A DNA stretch of 64,000 nucleotides from Pseudomonas pharyngis (GTDB taxonomy: Bacteria > Pseudomonadota > Gammaproteobacteria > Pseudomonadales > Pseudomonadaceae), in the NCBI RefSeq assembly GCF_021602345.1, contig NZ_BQID01000007.1:62001-126000 (forward strand), in the 5' to 3' direction. Shown in pieces: positions 22,864 through 32,580 of the stretch. The notes under the pieces were generated by a model. The model was not told the DNA's origin and made no database searches. It saw only the letters and a program-made list of their open reading frames with translations. Position 1 is the first letter of the stretch. Every line of letters begins with the position of its first letter. A program made the position numbers and the translations under genes.

Positions 22864-23214
22864 CCTCCAGCGTGCTTACCGGACCACGTACGCCTTCGGA
22901 ATACACGCCAATGTACCCAATGAGGCGGCCGGTTGTGATCCCCCTGAAAAATCATTCCGGCACGGGAGCAACCCCATGTCAGAGGGCATGAAACCGTTAC
23001 GTCGATCAGCCAGACCTCAAAGCTGCATTGGCATGCGAGCGGACGAATAGTAATCGGATTGCTATACCGTCATTTAAACAAATGAGCTCAAAATCGCATT
23101 CTCTGGAATGGGTGTTTCAAGGCTTGCCTGGTGACGTAAAGACGAATACTCTTGGCCTGCGCCAGTGTATCCAGTGAGATGCGGTAAACCCCGGCCGCAA
23201 ACCGAGGTTTACAG
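22864..23214. other. Non-coding stretch upstream of the 32-codon gene
   Basis: About 350 bases without a convincing protein. A second GGAGG (complement of 22864-22868) lies just upstream of the sequestering hairpin. A loose leftward promoter (TTGAGC, 19 bases, TATAGC) can be drawn within 23041-23100, which would give a leader of about 200 bases. A seven-base stem GTAAACC/GGTTTAC (23184-23190 with 23206-23212) lies beside the terminator at 23215. A small RNA could be encoded here, but none is recognised. Confidence 0.4.
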
Positions 23215-23243
23215 AAAAAACCGCCTACAAGGGCGGTTTTTTC
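23215..23243. terminator. Symmetric rho-independent terminator
   Basis: AAAAAACCGCC-TACAA-GGCGGTTTTTT, with U-runs in both directions. It most likely ends the leftward GIY-YIG gene 65 bases upstream. It could also end a rightward transcript from 22.9-23.2 kb. Confidence 0.9.
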
Positions 23244-23308
23244 TTGCCTGTTGTTTATGCAACGTGCCGAATCTACGGAAGGGATATCTACAAGGTTCGA
23301 GGGCTTAT

Positions 23309-23611
23309 TCAGTCAGGTCGATAAGACGCCACCAGACATTCCTTCGCACTCTTCCTGAGCTTCTTGATCAATCGCTCCTGGCGCAACGCATCACTTTTGT
23401 CGCGACAACGCTCGGTGTAGACCAGCGCCATCGCCGGGCTTGAGAGAAAGAACCGCGCGCCCTTGCCGCTCTGGTGCTTGGCAAAACGGCGCACGGGATC
23501 ATCGCTGATCCCGCAGTACAGCGAGCCGTTGGCGGCGCGTACGAGGTAAACGAACCAGGACTTGCTCACTGGAACGTCGGCATCGAGAGGATTTTCGCTG
23601 AGGCTGGTCAC
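23309..23611 (-). CDS. GIY-YIG nuclease superfamily protein
   Basis: A 100-residue single-domain GIY-YIG protein of the YhbQ/UPF0213 type. The motif reads [18 protein letters not shown] (residues of about 19-36), with the conserved Arg/His stretch [18 protein letters not shown] and the late glutamate in [11 protein letters not shown]. The fold suggests a small DNA or RNA endonuclease; YhbQ of E. coli has been linked to DNA damage but its role is not settled. It stands alone, followed by a terminator, with the NTF2-like gene 39 bases upstream. Confidence 0.9.
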   Translation of the reverse strand: MTSLSENPLDADVPVSKSWFVYLVRAANGSLYCGISDDPVRRFAKHQSGKGARFFLSSPAMALVYTERCRDKSDALRQERLIKKLRKSAKECLVASYRPD

Positions 23612-23650
23612 GGGGCAATTCAGGCGTAAGGAAAACAGGCCGCGATCTTA

Positions 23651-24124
23651 TCAGCGACTCGCCTGAAATGCCTTCAGCCCTTTCAGCGCCTGGGCGCGGA
23701 CGGCGTTGCGCACCAGTGGCGTCCAGCCCAGCAGCAGGCCCTTGAAGCCCAGCGCCTGACGCGACCAGCGCCACAGATCGAAGTGGTCGTGGTGTTCGCA
23801 GATCTTGCCGTCGCGGAAGACGAAGCGTGCCTGGATGTCGTTGATCACAACGTTGCCGGTCTGGCTGAACAGGTAGGTCGCCACCCAGTGGGCGCCGCCG
23901 CTGCGTTCGTCGGCGCGGACGTTGTCGAAGGTCAGGGAGAAGTCCTTGGCGCGGGTGGTGAGCATGCGCCACATGTCGCCGGCATCGCGCCCGCGCAGCT
24001 CGCCGAAGGCCGGATCGCTGAACACTACGTCGTCGGTGTAGCAGGCGGCCATGGCCTCGGCGTCGAGGCGCTGGAAAGCCTGGTAGAAACGGGTGATCAG
24101 GGCGCTGTGGGCTTCTTCACTCAT
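23651..24124 (-). CDS. NTF2/SnoaL-like family protein
   Basis: A 157-residue NTF2-like cone-fold protein. It begins MSEEAHSALITRFYQAFQRL, followed by DAEAMAACYTDDVVFSDPAF and the strand FRDGKICEHHDHFDLWRW, typical of SnoaL-like proteins. The start at 24124 has GGAGA seven bases upstream; an in-frame extension to 24214 overlaps nothing conserved. Substrate or enzymatic role is not known; family members include ketosteroid-isomerase-like enzymes and simple binding proteins. It is probably cotranscribed with the MFS gene 100 bases upstream. Confidence 0.88.
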   Translation of the reverse strand: MSEEAHSALITRFYQAFQRLDAEAMAACYTDDVVFSDPAFGELRGRDAGDMWRMLTTRAKDFSLTFDNVRADERSGGAHWVATYLFSQTGNVVINDIQARFVFRDGKICEHHDHFDLWRWSRQALGFKGLLLGWTPLVRNAVRAQALKGLKAFQASR

Positions 24125-24224
24125 GGGCAATCTCCAGGAAATGTACAGATTGCCAGCACGATAATCCGCAAACGCCCGAAACACTATCGGCATTCGCATT
24201 CCGAATACCGACAATGTGTGCGCG

Positions 24225-25529
24225 TCAGACCTTTTCGCTTGTCACCTGCACGTACAGCGCGCGACCGGCACCGAGGCCGGCGAGGATCGCCCCGGCACCG
24301 ATGATGCCGAAGATCCAGCCCACGGCGTTCCAGCCGCCGGTCCAGTCGTGCACCACGCCGACCGCGAATGGCCCCATCGACGCGAGGGTGTAGCCAAAGC
24401 CCTGGGACATGCTCGACAGGTTGGCCGCGACATGGGAATCCCGCGAGCGCAGCACGATCAGGGTCAGCGCCAGGCTGAACGTGCCGCCCTGCCCCAGGCC
24501 AAGGAGGATCGCCCAGCCCCAAAGGCCTTCGATCGGCGCGTACAGGCAACCGAACAGGCCGCCAAGGGTCAGCGCCATTACTACCACGATCGCCAGCCGC
24601 TGATCCTTGCCGCGGGTGGCCAGCCACGGTGCCGCCAGGGAGCTGGCGAGCTGGATGATCACCGAACCGGACAGCACCAGACCGGCCTGGGTTGGCGTCA
24701 GCCCGCGACCGATGAGGATCGACGGCAACCAGCCGAACACGATGTAGGCCAGCGACGATTGCAGGCCCATGTACAAGGTCACCTGCCAGGCCAGCGGATC
24801 CCGCAGCAGACCGCGTACCCGGTAGGCAACGTTGTGCGCACCGTGCTTCTGGCCGATTTGCGGCAGCCAGAACACTGCCGCGAGCAGTGCCGGAATCACC
24901 CAGAAGCCCAGGCCCATGGCCCAGCTATGGTTGAAGTGCTCACTCAGTGGCACGGTAGACCCCGCCGCCATCGCCGCACCCAGGCACAGGGCCATGGTGT
25001 AGACACCGGTCATGGTGCCGGCATGTTTGGCGAAGTCGCGTTTGACGATGCCCGGCAGCAACACGCCGATGATGCCGATGCTCGCGCCACCCAGCACGCT
25101 GCCGGCGAACAGACCGATCTCACCGAAATTGCTGCGCAGGATAATGCCGCCGGCCAGTGTCAGAAGAATCCCCAAGACCACCCGCTCGGCACCGAAACGC
25201 CGCGCGAGTATCGGGGCCAGCGGGGCGAACAGACCGAGGCAGAGCACCGGCAACGTCGTCAACAAACCCGCTTGAGCGGCGGACAAACCGAGGCTTTTCG
25301 ACACCTCACTGAGCAGCGGCGCCATGCTCGACAGCGCCGGACGCAGGTTCAACGCCACCAGAATCAACCCCAGCAGCAACAGCCACGGACGCCGCACCAG
25401 CGGATGGCTTTGCTGCACTTGTTCGTCATCGGCTTCGGCATCGATCAACAACTCTTCGAGCTCGGCCTTGCGAACGGGTGCTGGGGAGACTTCTGGGCGG
25501 GACATGGTTTTCTCGGTTTCAAGGTTCAT
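24225..25529 (-). CDS. MFS transporter, CynX/NimT family
   Basis: A 434-residue inner-membrane transporter with a cytoplasmic N-tail of about 45 acidic residues and twelve predicted helices. The first helix RPWLLLLGLILVALNLRPAL and the loop LLTTLPVLCLGLFAPLAP are typical of the CynX/NimT (cyanate or 2-nitroimidazole) branch. The substrate in this organism cannot be told. The ATG at 25529 overlaps the end of the FCD regulator gene by 11 bases; an alternative ATG at 25505 (MSRPEVSP) also has a weak ribosome site. The overlap implies that the regulator and transporter act together. Confidence 0.9.
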   Translation of the reverse strand: MNLETEKTMSRPEVSPAPVRKAELEELLIDAEADDEQVQQSHPLVRRPWLLLLGLILVALNLRPALSSMAPLLSEVSKSLGLSAAQAGLLTTLPVLCLGLFAPLAPILARRFGAERVVLGILLTLAGGIILRSNFGEIGLFAGSVLGGASIGIIGVLLPGIVKRDFAKHAGTMTGVYTMALCLGAAMAAGSTVPLSEHFNHSWAMGLGFWVIPALLAAVFWLPQIGQKHGAHNVAYRVRGLLRDPLAWQVTLYMGLQSSLAYIVFGWLPSILIGRGLTPTQAGLVLSGSVIIQLASSLAAPWLATRGKDQRLAIVVVMALTLGGLFGCLYAPIEGLWGWAILLGLGQGGTFSLALTLIVLRSRDSHVAANLSSMSQGFGYTLASMGPFAVGVVHDWTGGWNAVGWIFGIIGAGAILAGLGAGRALYVQVTSEKV

Positions 25530-26178
25530 TGATCAACTGCCTCGACAGGGCTTTGGCCCGCTCCGGATCGCGCTGCTCGACGGCCTCAAGCAAGGCGACG
25601 TGCAAATCGAAGACTTCCTGTCGACGGGGGACGATGTTCAGGGTCTGGCGTAATTGCGCGCCGACGATGCTGGAAAAATAGCGATACAGCTCGCTGAGGG
25701 TCGGGTTGTGCGCGGCGTCCACCAGACGGCGGTGGAACACCAGATCGCAGGCGATGTAGCTGTCGAGGTCGCCATGGTAGTGACTGCCGGCGTGCCCCAG
25801 TGCCTCGCGCAGAGCCACAAGGTCGTCGTCGGTCCGGCGCATGGCCGCCAGGCCAATGGCCTCGACTTCAAGGATGTGCCGGGTTTCCCGAGCCTGATCC
25901 AGCGAGCATCTGGACAGCGCCTTGAGCGTATCCATCGGATCGACCACCGCCCGCAGGTAACTGCCGTCACCCTGACGGATTTCGATCAACCCGGAAAATG
26001 CCAGCACCCGCATCGCCTCGCGCACGGTGTTGCGGCTGATGCCGAGCTCGGCACACAGCTCGGGCTCGGTCGGCAAACGCTGACCGACCTGCCACGTGCC
26101 GTCGGTGATGCGTTGGCGCAACTGATCCAAGGCCTGATCGACCAGGGATCGCTTAATAAGTGGAGAAATGTCTGACAT
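25519..26178 (-). CDS. FadR/GntR-family regulator with FCD domain
   Basis: A 219-residue DNA-binding repressor type. The winged HTH covers residues of about 10-75 (VGQRLPTEPELCAELGISRN). The all-helical FCD ligand domain follows, with metal-type residues in CDLVFHRRLVDAAH and the late DLHVALLEAV. FCD regulators usually sense organic acids. The ATG at 26178 is preferred to 26199, with AGGG about nine bases upstream. It is transcribed with the overlapping MFS gene, which it probably controls, and inverted repeats lie immediately upstream. Confidence 0.92.
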   Translation of the reverse strand: MSDISPLIKRSLVDQALDQLRQRITDGTWQVGQRLPTEPELCAELGISRNTVREAMRVLAFSGLIEIRQGDGSYLRAVVDPMDTLKALSRCSLDQARETRHILEVEAIGLAAMRRTDDDLVALREALGHAGSHYHGDLDSYIACDLVFHRRLVDAAHNPTLSELYRYFSSIVGAQLRQTLNIVPRRQEVFDLHVALLEAVEQRDPERAKALSRQLINEP

Positions 26179-26190
26179 AGGATTCGCCCT

Positions 26191-26231
26191 TTCATCCAAT
26201 CATGGGATGAATTTTCTGACATGTTAGTCAG
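26191..26231. promoter_or_regulatory. Inverted repeats upstream of the FCD regulator, candidate operators
   Basis: TTCATCC-N7-GGATGAA (26191-26211) lies just before the regulator ATG, and CTGAC-N6-GTCAG (26216-26231) follows at once. The core TGACATGTTAGTCA resembles FadR/GntR-type operators in symmetry and size. Autoregulation is inferred. Confidence 0.45.
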
Positions 26232-26299
26232 CTCCGTGTAGGACAGCAACCACCTAGGGTCAGAGAGAGGCAAATGGAGCGGGATTTTCGATTAGTCAA

Positions 26300-26320
26300 A
26301 ATTACCCTTTAAGGGTAATT
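26300..26320. promoter_or_regulatory. Palindrome upstream of mqsR, probable MqsA operator
   Basis: AATTACCCTT-T-AAGGGTAATT is a perfect ten-base inverted repeat 24 bases before the mqsR ATG. E. coli MqsA binds palindromes of the type AACCT-N-AGGTT at its own promoter. The similar symmetry and position support autoregulation by the MqsA protein encoded here. Confidence 0.7.
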
Positions 26321-26344
26321 TCAGGGACAGGGTTTTGGTTTCTT

Positions 26345-26656
26345 ATGGAAAAGAACACACCCCATTACGACTTGGTGGTGATCAAGGCTGAGGTCAGGCG
26401 ACGGGGAAGACAGGCATTCACCAAGAGCGCAGAAAAAACCGGACTGGATCTCGGCTTCAGCATCATAGAGATGCAAGAAATCGTTTTCGAACTGCAGAAC
26501 AGGATGTTGTACAAGTCGATGACCACCTATGACGATCATCGAGTCTGGCAAGACGTTTATCACACGCACTCACACGATCTGGAGATTTACATCAAGGTGA
26601 CATACCGCCCCGAAGGTGGCCCACCGGTAATCTCCTTCAAGGAGAAAAACCAATGA
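26345..26656 (+). CDS. mqsR: MqsR-type mRNA interferase toxin
   Basis: Type II toxin of the RelE-like fold. E. coli MqsR cleaves mRNA at GCU and slows growth. It has 103 residues and begins MEKNTPHYDLVVIKAEV. The hallmark YKSMTTYDDHRVWQDVYH is nearly identical to E. coli MqsR, and the C-terminus VISFKEKNQ is also kept. It overlaps mqsA by four bases (ATGA). No Shine-Dalgarno is visible before the ATG, so toxin translation may be weak. The toxin-first order is the rule for mqsRA. Confidence 0.93.
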   Translation: MEKNTPHYDLVVIKAEVRRRGRQAFTKSAEKTGLDLGFSIIEMQEIVFELQNRMLYKSMTTYDDHRVWQDVYHTHSHDLEIYIKVTYRPEGGPPVISFKEKNQ

Positions 26657-27144
26657 AGACCCGGCAATGTTTCAGCTGCGGTGCACGTGAGGGAATGACA
26701 CATTTCGAGGGCCGCGGCGAAACCATCAGTGTCAAAGGCATGGAACGTCGTATCGATGACCTTGCTGGCTGGGAATGTCGCAAATGCGGTGAGGTCGAGT
26801 GGGACGCCGATACCGATAGTGCAGAACGCTACACGCAAGCCGGTGATGATCTGGTGATTGCTGCCCGACAAATGATCGGTAACGAGATGAAGCGCATCCG
26901 GCGCAAATTGCACCTGACGCAAAAAGAAACGGTGCAACTGCTTTCTGGTGGCGGACACAACGCATTTTCCCGCTATGAGCGCGGCGAAGTGCTTCCGCCG
27001 AAGGCGTTGATGCTGCTGATGCGCCTGCTCGATCGCTATCCGCACTTGCTCGCCGATGCGAAAGCCCTGGGTGAAGGGGCGGATCTGAGGAACGCCTTCA
27101 AGTTCACCGAGCACAAAGAACAAGAAGCTCTCACCGTTTCCTGA
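26653..27144 (+). CDS. mqsA: MqsA-type antitoxin
   Basis: Zinc-binding, DNA-binding antitoxin that neutralises MqsR and represses the operon. It has 163 residues against about 131 in E. coli. The N-terminal zinc domain has Cys6-x2-Cys9 and Cys42-x2-Cys45. The C-terminal XRE-type HTH includes LTQKETVQLLSGGGHNAFSR and YERGEVLPPKALMLLMRLLD. About 30 residues beyond the HTH are extra (EGADLRNAFKFTEHKEQE). It is translationally coupled to mqsR and followed by a terminator. Confidence 0.93.
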   Translation: MKTRQCFSCGAREGMTHFEGRGETISVKGMERRIDDLAGWECRKCGEVEWDADTDSAERYTQAGDDLVIAARQMIGNEMKRIRRKLHLTQKETVQLLSGGGHNAFSRYERGEVLPPKALMLLMRLLDRYPHLLADAKALGEGADLRNAFKFTEHKEQEALTVS

Positions 27145-27157
27145 CTCCCAAAAAACA

Positions 27158-27185
27158 AACCCGGCACAAGGCCGGGTTGGTTTTA
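27158..27185. terminator. Terminator between mqsA and aapP
   Basis: AACCCGGC-ACAAG-GCCGGGTT followed by GGTTTTA, with an A-run on the left. It can serve rightward mqsA and leftward aapP. Confidence 0.85.
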
Positions 27186-27196
27186 TTCATCAGATA

Positions 27197-27961
27197 TCAA
27201 TGCAGAATCTGACTCAGGAACAGCTTCGTCCGATCATTCTGCGGATTGTCGAAGAAGTCGTTCGGTGCCGCCTGCTCGACGATTTCGCCCTTGTCCATGA
27301 AGATCACGCGGTTGGCCACGGTGCGGGCGAAGCCCATTTCGTGGGTTACGCAGAGCATGGTCATACCGTCTTCGGCGAGGCCGATCATGGTGTCGAGTAC
27401 TTCTTTCACCATCTCCGGGTCGAGTGCCGAGGTCGGTTCGTCGAACAGCATGATTTTCGGTTTCATGCACAGCGCGCGGGCGATCGCCACACGCTGCTGC
27501 TGACCGCCGGACAGTTGCCCCGGGTACTTGTGCGCCTGCTCCGGAATGCGTACGCGTTCCAGGTAATGCATGGCGATTTCCTCGGCCTTGCGCTTGGGCA
27601 TCTTGCGTACCCACATCGGCGCCAGAGTGCAGTTCTGCAAAATGGTCAGGTGCGGGAACAGGTTGAAGTGCTGGAACACCATGCCGACTTCACGGCGGAT
27701 CGCTTCGATCTGCTTGAGGTCGTTGGTCAGCTCCACGCCATCGACCACGATGCGGCCCTGCTGGTGCTCTTCCAGACGGTTGAGGCAGCGGATGGTGGTG
27801 GACTTGCCGGAACCCGACGGACCGCACAGCACGATACGCTCGCCCTGACGCACGTTGAGGTTGATGTCTTTCAGCACGTGGAACTGGCCGTACCACTTGT
27901 TCACGCCCTGCATCTGAATGATGCCTTCAGGGCCCACTGGCTTTTTGATTGCTTCGCTCAT
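27197..27961 (-). CDS. aapP: General L-amino acid ABC transporter, ATPase
   Basis: Cytosolic ATPase of the Aap/Bzt polar amino-acid importer. It has 254 residues from the ATG at 27961. Walker A is GPSGSGKST, the signature is [15 protein letters not shown], Walker B is [14 protein letters not shown], and the H-loop is in VTHEMGFA. It is the last gene of aapJQMP, 11 bases after aapM, and precedes a shared terminator. The broad specificity (Glu, Asp, Gln, His and others) is known for the Rhizobium Aap family and is inferred here. Confidence 0.94.
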   Translation of the reverse strand: MSEAIKKPVGPEGIIQMQGVNKWYGQFHVLKDINLNVRQGERIVLCGPSGSGKSTTIRCLNRLEEHQQGRIVVDGVELTNDLKQIEAIRREVGMVFQHFNLFPHLTILQNCTLAPMWVRKMPKRKAEEIAMHYLERVRIPEQAHKYPGQLSGGQQQRVAIARALCMKPKIMLFDEPTSALDPEMVKEVLDTMIGLAEDGMTMLCVTHEMGFARTVANRVIFMDKGEIVEQAAPNDFFDNPQNDRTKLFLSQILH

Positions 27962-27972
27962 CGAAAAAACTC

Positions 27973-29070
27973 CTAACGCTTGTGGCCAGTGTCGAGCTTG
28001 CGTTCCAGATGCATGGAATAGCGCGACATACCAAAACAGAAAATCCAGAACACCAGGGCGGCGAACACGTAGCCTTCGGTGGCCATGCCCAGCCATTTCG
28101 GATCGGCAGCGGCTTGCTTGACGCTGTTGAGCAGGTCAAAGAGGCCGATGATGATCACCAGGCTGGTGTCCTTGAACAGCGCGATGAAGGTGTTGACGAT
28201 GCCGGGAATCACCAGCTTCAGGGCTTGCGGCAGAATCACCAGGCCCATGGCGCGCCAGTAACCGAGGCCCATCGCGGCCGCGGCTTCGTACTGGCCCTTG
28301 GGGATCGCTTGCAGACCGCCGCGCACCACTTCGGCGACGTACGCCGACTGGAACAGGATCACGCCGATCAGCGCCCGCAGCAGCTTGTCGAAGTTCATGC
28401 CTTCGGGCAGGAACAGCGGCAGCATCACCGAGGACATGAACAGCACCGTGATCAACGGCACACCGCGCCAGAACTCGATGAAGGTCACGCAGACCACACG
28501 GATCGCCGGCATGTTCGAACGCCGGCCCAGCGCCAGGACAATCCCCAGCGGCAACGCACCGGCGATGCCGACAGTGGCGATCACCAGGGTCAGCATCAGA
28601 CCGCCCCACTGGCTGGTCGCCACGGTGTCGAGGCCGAAGACGCCGCCATGCAGCAGGCACCAGGCAACGATCGGGTAGACCACCAGGAAGCTCAGGCCGT
28701 ACACCGCCTTGTGCGCCACGCGCTTGATGAACAGCGGCGCCACGCCGATGACCGCCAGCCAGACCGTCAGGTCCACGCGCCAGCGCAGTTCCGGCGGGTA
28801 GTAGCCGTACATGAACTGGCCGAAACGCTGCTGGATGAAGACCCAGCAGGCGCCGTCCTTGGTGCAGTCGGCACGGGTGGTGCCGACCCAGTTGGCATCG
28901 ATGATCGCCCAGCTGAGGATCGGCGGAATCACCAGATAGATCAGGTAGAACGCGAACAGGGTCAGCAGGGTGTTGAGCCAGCTGGAGAACATGTTCGCGC
29001 GGATCCACGCCATCGGGCCGAAGACCTTGGCCGGCGGTGGCATGTCGGGTTTGAAAGTATGAGTACTCAT
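27973..29070 (-). CDS. aapM: General L-amino acid ABC transporter, permease AapM
   Basis: Inner-membrane permease of 365 residues, longer than most amino-acid permeases because of an N-terminal extension with extra helices, as in the Aap family. The HisM-type domain covers about the last 220 residues, with the EAA-like coupling loop [36 protein letters not shown] marks the last helices. It starts 10 bases after aapQ. It pairs with AapQ to form the channel. Confidence 0.94.
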   Translation of the reverse strand: MSTHTFKPDMPPPAKVFGPMAWIRANMFSSWLNTLLTLFAFYLIYLVIPPILSWAIIDANWVGTTRADCTKDGACWVFIQQRFGQFMYGYYPPELRWRVDLTVWLAVIGVAPLFIKRVAHKAVYGLSFLVVYPIVAWCLLHGGVFGLDTVATSQWGGLMLTLVIATVGIAGALPLGIVLALGRRSNMPAIRVVCVTFIEFWRGVPLITVLFMSSVMLPLFLPEGMNFDKLLRALIGVILFQSAYVAEVVRGGLQAIPKGQYEAAAAMGLGYWRAMGLVILPQALKLVIPGIVNTFIALFKDTSLVIIIGLFDLLNSVKQAAADPKWLGMATEGYVFAALVFWIFCFGMSRYSMHLERKLDTGHKR

Positions 29071-29080
29071 GCGCTATTCC

Positions 29081-30262
29081 TTACCGCTCGATCAGCGCGA
29101 TGCGCTTGTTGTACCAGTTCATCAGCAGGGAAATGCTGATACTGATCGCCAGGTACACGCTCATGGTGATGGCAATGACTTCGATCGCCTGACCGGTCTG
29201 GTTCAACACGGTGCCGGCGAACAGCGAAACCATTTCCGGATAACCGATACCGGCCGCCAGCGAGGAGTTCTTCGCCAGGTTCAGGTATTGGCTGGTCAGC
29301 GGCGGGATGATGACCCGCAGCGCTTGCGGAATGATCACCTTGCGCAGGGTCGGGCCGTTGCGCAGGCCGAGCGAATGCGCCGCCTCGGTCTGGCCGTGGC
29401 TGACCGACTTGATGCCCGAACGCACGATCTCGGCGATGAACGCGGCGGTGTACACCGTCAGCGCCAGGGTCAAGGCCAGCAGTTCCGGAATCAGCACCCA
29501 GCCACCGACGAAATTGAAGCCCTGCAGTTTCGGCATTTCCCAGTGCACAGGTGCACCGAAGATCAGCGCGCACAGCGCCGGGATCACCAGGAACAGCGCC
29601 AGACCGGCCCAGAACTTGTGGAACGGCTCGCCGGTGGCTTCAAAGCGCTTGTTGGCCCAGCGGCTCATCAACACGATGGCGATGATGGCCACCACGATGC
29701 TGATCACGAACGCCCAGAAACCGTCGGCCATTTGCGCGGCCGGCATGTTCAGGCCACGGCTGCTGACGAAGAAGGTATCGCCGAAGTTGTGGCTGTTGCG
29801 CGGCCCCGGCATGGTCAGGAACACCGCGAAGTACCAGAACAGGATCTGCAGCAGTGGCGGGATGTTACGGAACACCTCCACGTACACCGTTGCCAGTTTG
29901 GCGATGATCCAGTTCTTCGACAGGCGCGCGACGCCGACGATGAAGCCGAGGATCGTGGCCAGGATCACGCCGATGAAGGTCACCAGCAGCGTGTTGAGCA
30001 GGCCGATGACAAACACCCGGGCATAACTGTCCGCTTCGGTGTAGGAGATCAGGTGTTGAGCGATGCCGAACCCGGCACTGCGCTCCAGAAAGTCGAACCC
30101 CGAAGTGATACCCCGGTGTTGCAGGTTGGTCTGGGTGTTATCGAACAGATACCAGCCCAGGGAGACCACCGCCACGATGGTGATGATCTGAAATACCCAC
30201 GCACGCACTCGTGGATCGCTGAGGCTGAGCCTCTGCTTTGGTGCGCCGATTGAATTTTGCAT
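29081..30262 (-). CDS. aapQ: General L-amino acid ABC transporter, permease AapQ
   Basis: Inner-membrane permease of 393 residues that pairs with AapM. The N-terminus reads MQNSIGAPKQRLSLSDPRVR, and the first helix follows. The coupling loop is GQTEAAHSLGLRNGPTLRKV, and KNSSLAAGIGYPEMVSL lies near the end. It follows aapJ with an 11-base-pair hairpin in the 65-base gap, so permease message may be less abundant than binding-protein message. Confidence 0.94.
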   Translation of the reverse strand: MQNSIGAPKQRLSLSDPRVRAWVFQIITIVAVVSLGWYLFDNTQTNLQHRGITSGFDFLERSAGFGIAQHLISYTEADSYARVFVIGLLNTLLVTFIGVILATILGFIVGVARLSKNWIIAKLATVYVEVFRNIPPLLQILFWYFAVFLTMPGPRNSHNFGDTFFVSSRGLNMPAAQMADGFWAFVISIVVAIIAIVLMSRWANKRFEATGEPFHKFWAGLALFLVIPALCALIFGAPVHWEMPKLQGFNFVGGWVLIPELLALTLALTVYTAAFIAEIVRSGIKSVSHGQTEAAHSLGLRNGPTLRKVIIPQALRVIIPPLTSQYLNLAKNSSLAAGIGYPEMVSLFAGTVLNQTGQAIEVIAITMSVYLAISISISLLMNWYNKRIALIER

Positions 30263-30291
30263 GAAGTGCCCCGGAAATAATGGAACAGAAC

Positions 30292-30320
30292 GTCACCCGG
30301 CAGTTGGCCTGCCGGGTGAC
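30292..30320 (-). repeat. Intercistronic hairpin between aapJ and aapQ
   Basis: GTCACCCGGCA and its exact complement around a seven-base loop. No T-run follows, so it is more likely a message-stabilising or partial-termination hairpin that raises aapJ over aapQMP, as is common after periplasmic binding-protein genes. Confidence 0.75.
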
Positions 30321-30327
30321 AGAACCA

Positions 30328-31359
30328 TCAGCGCACTGGTGGTGCGTATTGAATGCCGCCGTTGTTCCACAGCGCGTTCAGGCCGCGGTCGATTTCCAGC
30401 GGAGTGCTCTTGCCGAGGTTTTTCTCGAAGATTTCGCCGTAGTTGCCGACTTGCTTGACGATCTGAACGACCCAGTCCTTCGGCAGTTTCAGGTCTTTGC
30501 CGTATTCGCCGTCTGCGCCGAGCATACGAGCGACATCCGGGTTCTTGGTCGCTTTGGCTTCGGCTTCGACGTTCTTCGAAGAGATGCCCGCTTCTTCAGT
30601 GTTCAGCAGCGCGTAGCCAACCCAACGCACGATGGCCAGCCACTCGTCGTCGCCGTTACGCACGACCGGGCCCAGGGGTTCCTTGGAAATGGTTTCCGGC
30701 AGAACCACGTAGTCCTTCGGCGAAGCCAGCTTGCTGCGCTGGGCGAACAGCTGGGACTTGTCGGAGGTCAGCACGTCGCAACGACCGGATTCCAGCGACT
30801 TGGCGCTTTCATCGGAGGTGTCGAAAGTGATCGGGGTGTATTTCAGACCGTTGCCGCGGAAGTAGTCGGAAACGTTCAGCTCGGTGGTGGTACCGGCCTG
30901 GATGCAGATGGTTGCACCGTCCAGCTCTTTGGCACTCTTCACGCCCAGCTTGTTGTTTACCAGGAAGCCGATACCGTCGTAGTAGGTAATGAAGCCCGGG
31001 AATTTCAGGCCCATGCCCGCGTCACGGGAACTGGTCATGGTGGTGTTGCGCGACAGGATGTCGATCTCGCCCGACTGCAGCGCGGTGAAACGCTCCTTGG
31101 CGTTCAACTGACTGAACTTGACCTTGGTCGCATCGCCGAACACGGCAGCGGCCACGGCGCGGCAGACGTCAGCATCGATACCCACGATCTTGCCGGTGGA
31201 ATCCGGAACCGAGAAACCTGGCAAGCCATCGCTGACGCCACATTGCACGAAACCTTTCTTCTTCACTGCATCCAGGGTTGCACCCGCCTGAGCGAACCCG
31301 CTGACACCCAGTACTGCAGCAGCAGTCACGATCGCCAGAGTGGATTTCAACATCTTCAT
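30328..31359 (-). CDS. aapJ: General L-amino acid ABC transporter, binding protein
   Basis: Periplasmic solute-binding protein of 343 residues that delivers polar amino acids to AapQM. A signal peptide of about 25 residues (MKMLKSTLAIVTAAAVLGVS...AQA) is followed by the SBP family 3 domain, starting TLDAVKKKGFVQCGVSDGLP. The pair Cys-in-QCGVS and Cys-in-ESGRCDVL are conserved in AapJ. GGAGG lies seven bases before the ATG. It is first in the operon; the promoter must lie in 31360-31500. Confidence 0.95.
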   Translation of the reverse strand: MKMLKSTLAIVTAAAVLGVSGFAQAGATLDAVKKKGFVQCGVSDGLPGFSVPDSTGKIVGIDADVCRAVAAAVFGDATKVKFSQLNAKERFTALQSGEIDILSRNTTMTSSRDAGMGLKFPGFITYYDGIGFLVNNKLGVKSAKELDGATICIQAGTTTELNVSDYFRGNGLKYTPITFDTSDESAKSLESGRCDVLTSDKSQLFAQRSKLASPKDYVVLPETISKEPLGPVVRNGDDEWLAIVRWVGYALLNTEEAGISSKNVEAEAKATKNPDVARMLGADGEYGKDLKLPKDWVVQIVKQVGNYGEIFEKNLGKSTPLEIDRGLNALWNNGGIQYAPPVR

Positions 31360-32484
<1,125 letters not shown>

Positions 32485-32580
32485 CAATTGCGACAGGGGT
32501 CGCCCTTTGATCATCCCACTACGCCGCGCCCGTTTCTTGCATTACACTGGCCGGCGTACATTCCTTAACCAATTGATGAG

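Noticed and set aside
22737-22955. 72-codon version of the small leftward protein
   Set aside because: The upstream ATG lacks a ribosome site; the GGAGG at 22845-22849 points to the ATG at 22835.
23165-23443. Rightward frame through the terminator at 23215
   Set aside because: It runs through a rho-independent terminator and antisense to the GIY-YIG gene.
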